From positions 1-13,807 of the forward strand of contig JBEVIU010000142.1 in NCBI GenBank assembly GCA_040510575.1: a stretch of 13,807 bases of DNA, in the 5' to 3' direction. This document shows positions 1 through 7,131 of the stretch, one piece after another (positions within the stretch are counted from its first letter, which is position 1; every line of letters starts with the position of its first letter). Made by a program: the position numbers and the translations under genes. Source of the stretch: DASUMF01 sp040510575. GTDB lineage: Bacteria; Actinomycetota; Acidimicrobiia; IMCC26256; DASPTH01. A model generated the notes under the pieces. The model worked only from the letters and a program-made list of their open reading frames with translations, was not told the DNA's origin and made no database searches.

Positions 1-757
1 CGTCGTCGGAGAACGCCATCTCGCCCGTGCCGAAGCCCATCTTGTGCGCGCGGTAGCGCACGACGTCGCGCGTCACGTCCTTCGCGTACTTGATGCCGTC
101 GACGTAACAGATCTCGTCGCCGTAGTACGTCGGAATGGGGATCTCCGCGATGCGGTGACCGGCTTCGTGCAGTTGCAGGATGATCTGGGTGTCGAAGTTG
201 AAGCCGTCGTCGTTCGGCGCGAGCGGCAGTGATCGCAACGCGTCGACCGAGTAAGCGCGGTAACCCGAGTGCCACTCGGTGAGCTGCGTGCCCGCGACCT
301 TGTTCTGCATCGTCGTGAGCACACGGTTGCCCAGGTACTTGTACGCCGGCATGCCGCCCTTGCGAGCTTCACCCGGCTCCATGATGCGCGAGCCGAACAC
401 CGCCTCGGCGCGACCCTCCTCGATGGGCGCGACCATCTCCGCGAGCATCTCGGGCGCGTACTGGCCGTCGCCGTGGAGCAACACGACGATGTCCCAGCCG
501 TGGTCCATCGCGTACTGGTAGCCCCACTTCTGGTTCCCGCCGTACCCGAGGTTCTCCGGGTGCCGCACGATCGTGAGCGGGAGGTCGGTGGACTGTCGGT
601 ATCCGAGCCCGACGAGGTAGGTCGAGTCGCCGCTCGAGTCGTCACCCACGAGGACCTCGTGGATGCGCGGACGGAACTCGACGGGGATCCGATCGAGCAC
701 CTGAGCCAGCGTGGACGCCGCGTTGTACGCCACGACGAGGATCCCAACCTTTTTCAC
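1..757 (-). CDS. Family 2 glycosyltransferase, DPM1-like (polyprenyl-phosphate sugar synthase type), 3' end off the window
   Basis: Reading leftward from a GTG at 757 gives 252 codons with no stop before the window edge, so the C-terminus is missing. The protein opens with KKVGILVVAYNAASTLAQVL, the GT-A nucleotide-binding strand of family 2 transferases. GDDSSGDST and NLGYGGNQKWGYQYA follow, then VVLLHGDGQYAPEM, the metal-site region typical of the DPM1/DPG-synthase group. The usual first Asp of the DxD is His here, as I recall from an HxDxQY-type subfamily. FGSRIM and EWHSGYRAYS are also family-typical. Such enzymes transfer a sugar from a nucleotide donor to polyprenyl phosphate or to a related acceptor on the cytoplasmic face. 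The gene starts 10 bases after the stop of the AftD-family gene, so the two are probably one transcript. No convincing Shine-Dalgarno site is visible, which suggests translational coupling. A membrane tail, if any, would lie outside the window. The sugar is unknown; mannose is plausible because a ManB-like gene is nearby. Confidence 0.9.
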   Translation of the reverse strand, partial: MKKVGILVVAYNAASTLAQVLDRIPVEFRPRIHEVLVGDDSSGDSTYLVGLGYRQSTDLPLTIVRHPENLGYGGNQKWGYQYAMDHGWDIVVLLHGDGQYAPEMLAEMVAPIEEGRAEAVFGSRIMEPGEARKGGMPAYKYLGNRVLTTMQNKVAGTQLTEWHSGYRAYSVDALRSLPLAPNDDGFNFDTQIILQLHEAGHRIAEIPIPTYYGDEICYVDGIKYAKDVTRDVVRYRAHKMGFGTGEMAFSDD

Positions 758-767
758 CGGGGAAAGG

Positions 768-3700
768 CTACTGCTGGGGTTCTGGATCGCCGGGTGTGGC
801 GGGCTCCGGTGTGGCGGGTTCGGGTGCGGCGTGTCGCCGGAACTGCCAGGCCTCCCATGCGGCGCCGGCGCCGAGCACGAGCACACCGAGGAACGCGGCG
901 ACGTGCGCGCCACTGAACCAGTGCGGCCAGTCGCGCGAGAGCTCGTGGTGTTCGCGCGCCTGGATCCACATCATCTGCCCGGCCGCGGCGGCGACCAGCG
1001 CAGCGGGGAGGAACCGACCGATGCGCGGTCGCCACACCGCGAGCGCGCCGAGCGGACCCGCCGCAAGCGCGGCGAGCGGGTGGATCACCACTGCCGCGAC
1101 TGCAGCGGTGGTGAGTCCGACCACCACCGCGGCGCGCAACGACGCGCGCCCTTCGATCGACGGCCCCGTGATCGCCCAGATCGGCGCCTCCGGCTCGGGC
1201 GGCGGGACGTTGGCGCCTCGCGCACGCCGAACGCCGAACGCGATGAGCACGAAGCACAGCACCACGCCGAACGCGGATGCGATCAGCGCGATGTCGACGG
1301 CGCGCTGTGGTGTCCACGTGGCGGTGAACGCGAGCGTTCCCGCGTGTTCCGGCGTGACCAGCCAGCCCGCGGTGCTGCCGTCGAGGGTGATCGGGCCGTC
1401 GACCTCGGCATCGTCGACGCTGAGCTCCCAACCGTCGTTCATGCTCTGGTCGAGCTGCACCCAGAACGGCTTCCCGTCGGTGGTGAGCGAGCCGCCGGCC
1501 TTGGTCGGCGTGTGCGTGCCGACCTTCACCACGGGCCCGGCGTTCGCACTGGTCTCCGTCGTCGCCCACTCGGGAGTCGTGAGCACGAGACGGTCGAGGT
1601 CGATGCCGGTGTCGATGCCGGGCGCGGTGCGCACGTCGTGGCGGCCTGGTTCGAGCACGAGCGGCGTGCCGTCGCACGATTCGGCGTCGAGGCTCTTCCC
1701 CGCGAGGGCGTCGGCGGACGAGCCGGACAATCGCAGGCCGACCGGCTCACCGTCGACGGTCAGGAGGTCGGTGCGACACGTCGGGTCGACCGCGACGCTC
1801 GGGGTCCGTGTGGGCAGCCCGGGTACCACGACCTCGGCGATCGCGACCGGCAGGGCCACCTGGTTGCCGCTGACGGAGTCGGTGACGAGGCGCGGGTCGG
1901 CGTCCGCGATCTCGATCTTCAGGTGCTGGCCCTCGAGCGGCGTGGGCAGCGGCACCTGGAAGCGCGCGGTCGAGCCGAGCGCACCGGGCTCGGCCACCGG
2001 CAGCTCGACCGACACGGGTGCTCCTCCGTCGACCGACACGTTCAGTCGTCGCGGGGCGCTGTGGTGCTCGTCGGTCACCACCGTCACGTCGAGGTCGTCG
2101 AGCCGCACGGGTCGACCGGCATCGAGCTCGACGGCCTGTCCGGTGATCCCCACGAACGGTGTGCTCCACCAGGTCGTGGGGTCGCCGTCGAAGGCCGACG
2201 CGGGGCGCGCCGCGAGCGAGCCGGCGAGCTGCTCGGTGGCGCTGGCGGTCCACCCTCCCTCACTGGCACCTGGGAGCCCGACGGCGGCGTCGATCAGGTG
2301 ATCGGGCGCACCGGCGTGGAGCCGCGCCGTCCCTGCGAGGTCGACGGCGATCGGCGCATCGAGCGTGAAGGTGCGCCGCATCGCGAGCTCCGGATCCTGG
2401 CGGACGACCTCCGCGGCGTCGGCCCGCTGACGCGTCAGCACGAGCGCGAGGGGCGCTGACGGGTGGCGCTTCCCGAGTCGGTCGAGGAGCTGCTGCGGCA
2501 GGCGGATCATCTCCTCCACCTGCACGCCCGGAATTGCGATCTCGCTGAAGCCCACTGGGCCGGGGTCGGGCGCGACGTCGAGGATGCGGACCTCGGCGGT
2601 GCGGAACGGCTTGCCATCGAGCTGCACCTCGACACCTTGGCGTGAGCGCGCCTGCTCCTCGGTCATGCTCACGTCGAACGTGCGGGTGCCGTCGAGCACG
2701 ACCTCCGCGTGCACCGCGGCGCGCGCGCCCGGGCGGTTCTGGGGTTGGATCAGGGTGAGGTGATCGGCGTGCGACGGTTCGTCGAGCGTGATGCCGATGC
2801 GTGGGTCGACGCCGAGCGGCGTGCCGGTGTCGACCAGCCACGAGGTGCGGACGTCGCCGTCGAACGCGTTGACCGGCCGATCCTCGGGGAGGAGCACGAA
2901 GTCGTTGCCGTACGAGCTCGCCCACACCGACGACGCGCCGCGGTACTCGGCGACCGTCCGTGAGTCGGCGGCGCGTCCGGGCGCGAGGTCCATGCGCGCG
3001 TCGGACGGGTCGTCGATCGTGGTGATCGACGCGTCGATCGGCTCGGTCGCGCCGAAGTTCTCGCGCAACGAGTACCAGCGTTGTGCGCGCTTGCGATCGG
3101 TGTCGGTGACCACGTAGCGCGTCGCCGGTCCGGTCGCCGCGTCGAACTGTCCACTGACCGCGAGCTCGGGCGCGAGCAGCACCGGACCGTCGCGACCGTC
3201 GAGCAGTCCCGCGGCCGCCGCGGTGACGAGCCCGTTCCCGTCGCCGTCGACGACGAGGCCGCCGCCTGCCGGGATGGTCGACACGATGGGGCGGCCGCCG
3301 CCGGGCACCTTCAGCACCCCGACCTGGGGCGGAACCGGCGCGTCGACCGGGATGCCGAGTTGCACCTCGTCGATCAGCGGGTGGTCGCTCGGCGCCTGGT
3401 TCGGGTAGGGGCCGCCGAACGTGGTGGGCGTGCCCAGGTGCGCGGCCGGGTCGGTGAGCCACTGCCACACGCGCGCCGGGCGGGCGGTGCCGTACCGCTC
3501 GTACTTGAGGTCGTTGCGCACCACGATGTCGCTGATGCCCAGGAGCCGCGCGATGGGCACGACCGACTCGGGCTCGAAGGTGCCTTCCTGCAGGCTGCGG
3601 TCGAGCGCGGCGAGCAGCGACACCCCGGCAGGCGAGCCCATCGGGATGATCTCGCGTTCGAGGATCGGCCGGTCGGTGAGCCCGCCGAGGATGGGGTTGA

Positions 3701-5102
3701 AGGTGTGGCCCCAGCGGTAGCTGGCGAAGTCGATGCCGGGGAGCTCGAGCACCCTCCCGTCACTCTGCCCGATGTCCTCCTGGTCGAGGTACGCCGCCGT
3801 CTCTTCCCACGCCGCTGGGATGTCCTTGCGTGAGAAGCGGTCGGCGATGAGGCCCGATCGCCACTGCGCAGGGAGCGCCGCGGCGACGAACACCGCGAGC
3901 ACCGCCAGCCCGACCACGCCGACGCGCGCATGGCGACGCTGCAGCGCGGCACCGCCGGCCGCGACCAACCCGGCCATCCCGAGGACGACGAGCGGAACCG
4001 CGCGTTGCGTGTTGCGCAGGCTCAGGATCAGGTCGCTGCTGCGGCTCGCGGCCTCGAACGCCGTCCCGAACGGTGAGCGGGGGTTGGGGAATGCACCGAC
4101 CGAGAGCACGGTGCCGACCACGATCAGCCCCGCGAAGTACACACGTGGTCCCCAGCGCGCGATCGCGCCGTACAACAGAGCGATGATCGGCACCGCGAAC
4201 GAGATCGCGATGAGCCCGACGGTCGTGTACGGCGGCGCGAGCTCGGGCAGCCACGGCCCGATGCTGTCGCGCGCGTAGAAGAACCAGTAGCCGAGACCCC
4301 GCAGCACCTCCGCCGCGGAAGTCGTCGCCGAGGTCGTGTTCACCGTCTCGGTGACGGCGAGCAGCGACAACCCGTCCGCGCCGCCGACGGAGTACGCGAC
4401 CATCCACCAGAGTTGGGTGAGCAGCGTGAGCGCGCCGAGCCGCGCCACGACTGCCAGTCCGGTGCGTACGGTCGCGGTGCGGCTGCCCCACACCGCGTAG
4501 GGAACCCAGCACACCGCGCCCGCGATGATGAAGAACACCGCGCTGCCGTTCAGCGATCCGCACGTGGTGACGATCAGCGCGAAGAGCGCGGGCCAGCGCC
4601 AGCCGCGGTCCTCGACCGCGCGCACGACACAGAGCACCATCCATCCGAGCGCGGCGTACGGCAACAGCAGGGCCGACGGTCCGGTCACGTGGCCGAGCAC
4701 GAACGGCGACAGTCCGTAGAGCGCGGCGGCGACCAGTTGCGCGGGGTGGCGCGGGAGCAGGTGGCGCAACAACGCGAGCACGCCGAGCGCGGCGGCGAAC
4801 TGGATGCCGGCGACCCACCACCGTTGCGCCAACCAGTCGGGCACCCCGATCGCACTGGTGAACCAGTAGTACGGCCCCATCGGCCACAGGTATCCGATGC
4901 CCTGGTGGGTCACGTTCCCGCCGCCCGCGCTCGGGTCCCAGAGGCTGCGGGCGCGGTCCATGAGACCGACCGGGTCGGTGTACAGGTACTGCCAGGTGTC
5001 GGAGTTGAGGCGACCGTGCCCGCCGAGGCTCAACGGCAAGAAGGTGAGCGCGCCGAACAGGAGCGCGTCACGCCATCCGACGAGCCGTTGCCGCGGGTTC
5101 AC
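768..5102 (-). CDS. aftD: AftD-family alpha-(1->3)-arabinofuranosyltransferase (DUF3367-type GT-C), 1444 aa
   Basis: This is a very large integral-membrane GT-C glycosyltransferase. Residues 1-410 hold about ten hydrophobic segments. The first extracytoplasmic loop contains LNSDTWQYLYTDP (32-44; candidate catalytic Asp35) and then RSLWDP, YGYLWPMGP-like and QRWW elements that match the mycobacterial AftD pattern as I remember it. Residues 415-1265 form a soluble, presumably extracytoplasmic region with two discoidin/F5-8C-like modules, marked by FDGDVRTSW (747-755) and FDGDPTTWW (971-979). These resemble the carbohydrate-binding modules of AftD. Residues 1268-1292, 1323-1358, 1364-1380 and 1398-1415 are C-terminal membrane helices, and the protein ends in a Pro/Glu/Ala tail. 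The length is close to the roughly 1400 aa of mycobacterial AftD, which adds alpha-1,3 arabinofuranose branches to arabinan from decaprenyl-phospho-arabinose. The GTG start at 5102 has no obvious ribosome-binding site and follows a small leader ORF by 5 bases. The family call is firm, but the sugar and linkage in this organism are inferred. Confidence 0.9.
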   Translation of the reverse strand: MNPRQRLVGWRDALLFGALTFLPLSLGGHGRLNSDTWQYLYTDPVGLMDRARSLWDPSAGGGNVTHQGIGYLWPMGPYYWFTSAIGVPDWLAQRWWVAGIQFAAALGVLALLRHLLPRHPAQLVAAALYGLSPFVLGHVTGPSALLLPYAALGWMVLCVVRAVEDRGWRWPALFALIVTTCGSLNGSAVFFIIAGAVCWVPYAVWGSRTATVRTGLAVVARLGALTLLTQLWWMVAYSVGGADGLSLLAVTETVNTTSATTSAAEVLRGLGYWFFYARDSIGPWLPELAPPYTTVGLIAISFAVPIIALLYGAIARWGPRVYFAGLIVVGTVLSVGAFPNPRSPFGTAFEAASRSSDLILSLRNTQRAVPLVVLGMAGLVAAGGAALQRRHARVGVVGLAVLAVFVAAALPAQWRSGLIADRFSRKDIPAAWEETAAYLDQEDIGQSDGRVLELPGIDFASYRWGHTFNPILGGLTDRPILEREIIPMGSPAGVSLLAALDRSLQEGTFEPESVVPIARLLGISDIVVRNDLKYERYGTARPARVWQWLTDPAAHLGTPTTFGGPYPNQAPSDHPLIDEVQLGIPVDAPVPPQVGVLKVPGGGRPIVSTIPAGGGLVVDGDGNGLVTAAAAGLLDGRDGPVLLAPELAVSGQFDAATGPATRYVVTDTDRKRAQRWYSLRENFGATEPIDASITTIDDPSDARMDLAPGRAADSRTVAEYRGASSVWASSYGNDFVLLPEDRPVNAFDGDVRTSWLVDTGTPLGVDPRIGITLDEPSHADHLTLIQPQNRPGARAAVHAEVVLDGTRTFDVSMTEEQARSRQGVEVQLDGKPFRTAEVRILDVAPDPGPVGFSEIAIPGVQVEEMIRLPQQLLDRLGKRHPSAPLALVLTRQRADAAEVVRQDPELAMRRTFTLDAPIAVDLAGTARLHAGAPDHLIDAAVGLPGASEGGWTASATEQLAGSLAARPASAFDGDPTTWWSTPFVGITGQAVELDAGRPVRLDDLDVTVVTDEHHSAPRRLNVSVDGGAPVSVELPVAEPGALGSTARFQVPLPTPLEGQHLKIEIADADPRLVTDSVSGNQVALPVAIAEVVVPGLPTRTPSVAVDPTCRTDLLTVDGEPVGLRLSGSSADALAGKSLDAESCDGTPLVLEPGRHDVRTAPGIDTGIDLDRLVLTTPEWATTETSANAGPVVKVGTHTPTKAGGSLTTDGKPFWVQLDQSMNDGWELSVDDAEVDGPITLDGSTAGWLVTPEHAGTLAFTATWTPQRAVDIALIASAFGVVLCFVLIAFGVRRARGANVPPPEPEAPIWAITGPSIEGRASLRAAVVVGLTTAAVAAVVIHPLAALAAGPLGALAVWRPRIGRFLPAALVAAAAGQMMWIQAREHHELSRDWPHWFSGAHVAAFLGVLVLGAGAAWEAWQFRRHAAPEPATPEPATPGDPEPQQ
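793..837. repeat. 15-bp tandem repeat, three imperfect copies, in the 3' end of the AftD-family gene
   Basis: Three consecutive 15-base units (793-807, 808-822, 823-837) share a GGTGTGGCGGG-like core on the plus strand. Read on the minus strand they keep frame and encode the Pro-Glu-Pro-Ala-Thr repeats in the C-terminal tail of the AftD-family protein. Codon-level slippage is the simplest origin, and the copy number may vary between strains. Confidence 0.7.
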
Positions 5103-5107
5103 GTCGC

Positions 5108-5152
5108 TCAGGCCGCGGGACGCGTCACGTCGAGCAGCAGGGCTTCAGGCAC
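5108..5152 (-). CDS. Possible 14-residue leader ORF upstream of the AftD-family gene
   Basis: A GTG at 5152 (minus strand) opens a 14-codon frame, MPEALLLDVTRPAA, closed by TGA at 5110-5108, five bases before the GTG of the AftD-family gene. Its start lies exactly 6 bases after a TACCCT -10-like element (5164-5159), the spacing expected for a leaderless transcript beginning on the GTG. Leaderless short upstream ORFs are established in mycobacteria. The downstream gene lacks a clear Shine-Dalgarno site, so re-initiation after this ORF is conceivable. The peptide shows no run of one amino acid that would suggest attenuation. Translation is inferred, not seen. Confidence 0.35.
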   Translation of the reverse strand: MPEALLLDVTRPAA

Positions 5153-5158
5153 CGGGCG

Positions 5159-5164
5159 AGGGTA
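5159..5164 (-). promoter_or_regulatory. Putative -10 element (TACCCT) driving the leader ORF and AftD-family gene
   Basis: The minus strand reads GGTACCCT, a TAnnnT actinobacterial -10 hexamer in the short divergent spacer. The expected start of transcription, 6-7 bases downstream, falls at about 5152-5153, on the GTG of a 14-codon ORF. No recognisable -35 box is seen, which is common for leaderless actinobacterial promoters. Confidence 0.45.
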
Positions 5165-5204
5165 CCGGGACGGCCTGGCTCCAGCCTGTCGCTCGGGTGG
5201 CCCG

Positions 5205-5210
5205 TAAGCT
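5205..5210 (+). promoter_or_regulatory. Putative -10 element (TAAGCT) of the rmlB operon
   Basis: TAAGCT matches the TAnnnT -10 consensus and lies 3 bases before the first of two tandem GTG codons (5214) and 6 bases before the second (5217). A start of transcription 6-7 bases downstream of the hexamer would land on or beside the second GTG, implying a leaderless mRNA. There is no Shine-Dalgarno sequence in the available space, which supports this reading. No clear -35 hexamer is visible around 5180-5188. Confidence 0.5.
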
Positions 5211-5213
5211 GAC

Positions 5214-6266
5214 GTGGTGCATCTCCTCGTCACCGGGGCCGCCGGGTTCATCGGCTCCGACTTCGTCCGCCACTGGGTCGCAGCGCACCCCGACGACCGG
5301 GTCGTCGCGCTCGATCTCATGACCTATGCGGCCACCCGCGAGAGCCTCGACGAGGTCGCGGCGGCCATCGACTTCGTGGAGGGCGACATCGGCGACGCCG
5401 AGCTCGTCACCACGCTGCTCGAGCGCCACGAGGTCGACGTGGTGGTCAACTTCGCGGCCGAGTCGCACAACAGCCTCGCGGTCCTCGATCCCGAGCGGTT
5501 CCTGCGCACCAACGTGATCGGCACCCAGCGTCTGCTCGAGGCGGCGCGCCACCACGGCGTCGACCGCTTCCACCACGTCTCCACCGACGAGGTCTTCGGT
5601 CAGCTCGAGCTCGATGACCCCGACGCGTTCACCGAGACCACGCCCTATCGGCCCCGAACGATCTACGCGGCCTCGAAGGCCGGTGCCGATCACGTGGTGC
5701 GCGCGTACCACGAGACCTTCGGACTGCCGATCACGATCTCGAACTGCGCGAACAACTACGGGCCGTTCCAGTTCCCGGAGAAGGTCCTGCCGGTGTTCAC
5801 GACCCGCGCGCTCGACGACCAGCCCCTCCCGCTCTACGCGTCCACTGAGAACCGGCGCGAGTGGCTCCACGTGCGCGACCACAACCGCGCCATCGAGGCG
5901 ATCCTCGACAAGGGCACGGTCGGCGAGACGTACATGATCGGCAGCGGACGCGAGGCGAGCATCATGGAGATCGCCGACCTCGTGCTCGACACGTTGGGCA
6001 AGCCCGAGTCGCTGAAGCAGATCGTGCCCGACCGCCCCGGCCACGACCGGCGCTACGCGGTCGACGCCACCAAGATCCGCCGCGACCTCGGGTGGGCGCC
6101 CGCCGTCGAATTCGACACCGGGATCCGCGACACGATCCGCTGGTACGCGGAACACCGCGCGTGGTGGGAACCGCTGCGTGACCGCGCCCCGGTCGTCGAG
6201 ACCGCGTGGCCCTCCGGCACCGGTAGCAGTTCGGGCGCCGGCACCGGCAACGCTGCAGGGGAGTAG
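5214..6266 (+). CDS. rmlB: dTDP-glucose 4,6-dehydratase (RmlB)
   Basis: This short-chain dehydrogenase/reductase converts dTDP-glucose to dTDP-4-keto-6-deoxyglucose, the second step of dTDP-L-rhamnose synthesis, in the cytoplasm. Visible landmarks are the NAD-binding GAAGFIG (8-14), the STDEVFG segment (123-129) carrying the Thr/Asp/Glu catalytic trio, the YAASK pair Tyr151/Lys155, and NNYGPFQFPEKVLP (180-193), a strong RmlB signature. At 350 aa it is slightly long because of a Gly/Ser-rich tail (about 333-350) outside the fold. The usual AESHVD segment reads AESHNSLAV, a variant. Two GTG codons are in tandem at 5214 and 5217. The -10 spacing favours 5217 as the true first codon, which would remove only one Val. 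The stop overlaps the ribosome-binding region of rmlD, so the two are translated from one message. It is the first gene of the plus-strand array. Confidence 0.93.
   Translation: MVHLLVTGAAGFIGSDFVRHWVAAHPDDRVVALDLMTYAATRESLDEVAAAIDFVEGDIGDAELVTTLLERHEVDVVVNFAAESHNSLAVLDPERFLRTNVIGTQRLLEAARHHGVDRFHHVSTDEVFGQLELDDPDAFTETTPYRPRTIYAASKAGADHVVRAYHETFGLPITISNCANNYGPFQFPEKVLPVFTTRALDDQPLPLYASTENRREWLHVRDHNRAIEAILDKGTVGETYMIGSGREASIMEIADLVLDTLGKPESLKQIVPDRPGHDRRYAVDATKIRRDLGWAPAVEFDTGIRDTIRWYAEHRAWWEPLRDRAPVVETAWPSGTGSSSGAGTGNAAGE
6258..6263 (+). promoter_or_regulatory. Ribosome-binding site that fixes the rmlD start
   Basis: GGGGAG ends 7 bases before the ATG at 6271 and overlaps the end of rmlB. 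It is one of the few clear Shine-Dalgarno sites in the array. It supports ATG 6271 over the in-frame upstream start at 6178, which would add a Pro/Arg-rich stretch encoded inside rmlB. Confidence 0.65.
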
Positions 6267-6270
6267 CGGC

Positions 6271-7131
6271 ATGCGCATCCTCGTCACCGGGGGGAACGGC
6301 CAAGTCGGCGCGCGGGTCGCCGAGCACCTGGCGGGCCACGACGTGTTCGCGCTCTCACGCACCGAGCTCGACATCGCGTCGCAGGACGCAGTCGAGCAGG
6401 TGGTGGGCGAGCTCGCACCGCACGCGATCGTCAACACGGCGGCGATGACGAACGTCGACGGTTGTGAGCGTGATCCCGACGGCGCGCTGCTCGCCAACAC
6501 GCTCGGTCCGCGGTGGCTCGCGATCGCAGCTGCGCGCGTCGACGCGCACGTCGTGCACGTGTCGACCGACTACGTGTTCGACGGCGAGCGATCGCATCCG
6601 TACGACGAGTGGGACGCGGTGAACCCGCTGTCGGAGTACGGCCGCTCCAAGCTCGGCGGGGAGCACGAAGTCGCTACCCACGCGCCGACGTGCGCAGTCG
6701 TGCGCACGTCGTGGGTGTTCGGCAAGCGCGGGTCCGACCTCGTGAGCTGGGCCTTCGGTGCGTACGCGCGCGGCGAGCTCAGCGGCGTCCTCGCCGACCA
6801 GGTCAGCGTGCCCACCTACGCGCCCGATCTCGCCGCCGCGCTCGCCCGGTTCGCGGTCACCCGCACGCAGGGTCTGTTCCACATCACGAGTGGGTCCGAG
6901 GCGGCAACCCGTCACGAGCTGATCACCGTGGCGCTCCGCGCTCGCGGCCTCGACGCCGATGGCGTGGCCCCGATCGAGCATCTCGACATCGAGCGACCGG
7001 CCGCACGACCCGTGTACAGCGTGCTCGACAACCGTGCGTTGCGTCTCGCCGGTGCACCGGCGCTGCGATCGTGGCGCGACGCGATCGCCGAGTACGTGAA
7101 GGACTGGGACGCACTCGAGGAGACACAGTGA
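6271..7131 (+). CDS. rmlD: dTDP-4-dehydrorhamnose reductase (RmlD)
   Basis: A 286-aa NAD(P)-dependent reductase that performs the final step to dTDP-L-rhamnose. It shows the cofactor loop GGNGQVG (7-13), NTAAMTNVDGCE (55-66, the RmlD TAYTxVDxAE element), the catalytic region STDYVFDG (98-105), YGRSK with Tyr123/Lys127, and RTSWVFG (145-151), all diagnostic for RmlD. The length is typical of the family. The start at 6271 is supported by a GGGGAG site and by the position of the Rossmann strand MRILVTGG. Its TGA overlaps the next gene's GTG as GTGA (7128-7131). dTDP-rhamnose made here is a likely donor for the WbbL-like transferase three genes downstream. In mycobacteria rmlD, wbbL and manB are also neighbours, although without the sugar dehydrogenase and decarboxylase found here. 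Confidence 0.93.
   Translation: MRILVTGGNGQVGARVAEHLAGHDVFALSRTELDIASQDAVEQVVGELAPHAIVNTAAMTNVDGCERDPDGALLANTLGPRWLAIAAARVDAHVVHVSTDYVFDGERSHPYDEWDAVNPLSEYGRSKLGGEHEVATHAPTCAVVRTSWVFGKRGSDLVSWAFGAYARGELSGVLADQVSVPTYAPDLAAALARFAVTRTQGLFHITSGSEAATRHELITVALRARGLDADGVAPIEHLDIERPAARPVYSVLDNRALRLAGAPALRSWRDAIAEYVKDWDALEETQ

Noticed and set aside
711..2459. Long plus-strand open frame (582 codons) antisense to the AftD-family gene
   Set aside because: The translation is Arg/Gly/Asp/His-rich without hydrophobic core or motifs; it is the expected by-product of GC-rich codons on the other strand.
6178..6270. In-frame upstream extension of rmlD by 31 codons
   Set aside because: The extra residues are Pro/Arg-rich, lie inside rmlB and precede the Rossmann strand; the GGGGAG site supports ATG 6271.
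5145..6500. 451-codon minus-strand frame opposite rmlB and the start of rmlD
   Set aside because: It is antisense to two clear enzymes and has a low-complexity Val/Arg/Asp composition typical of a shadow frame.
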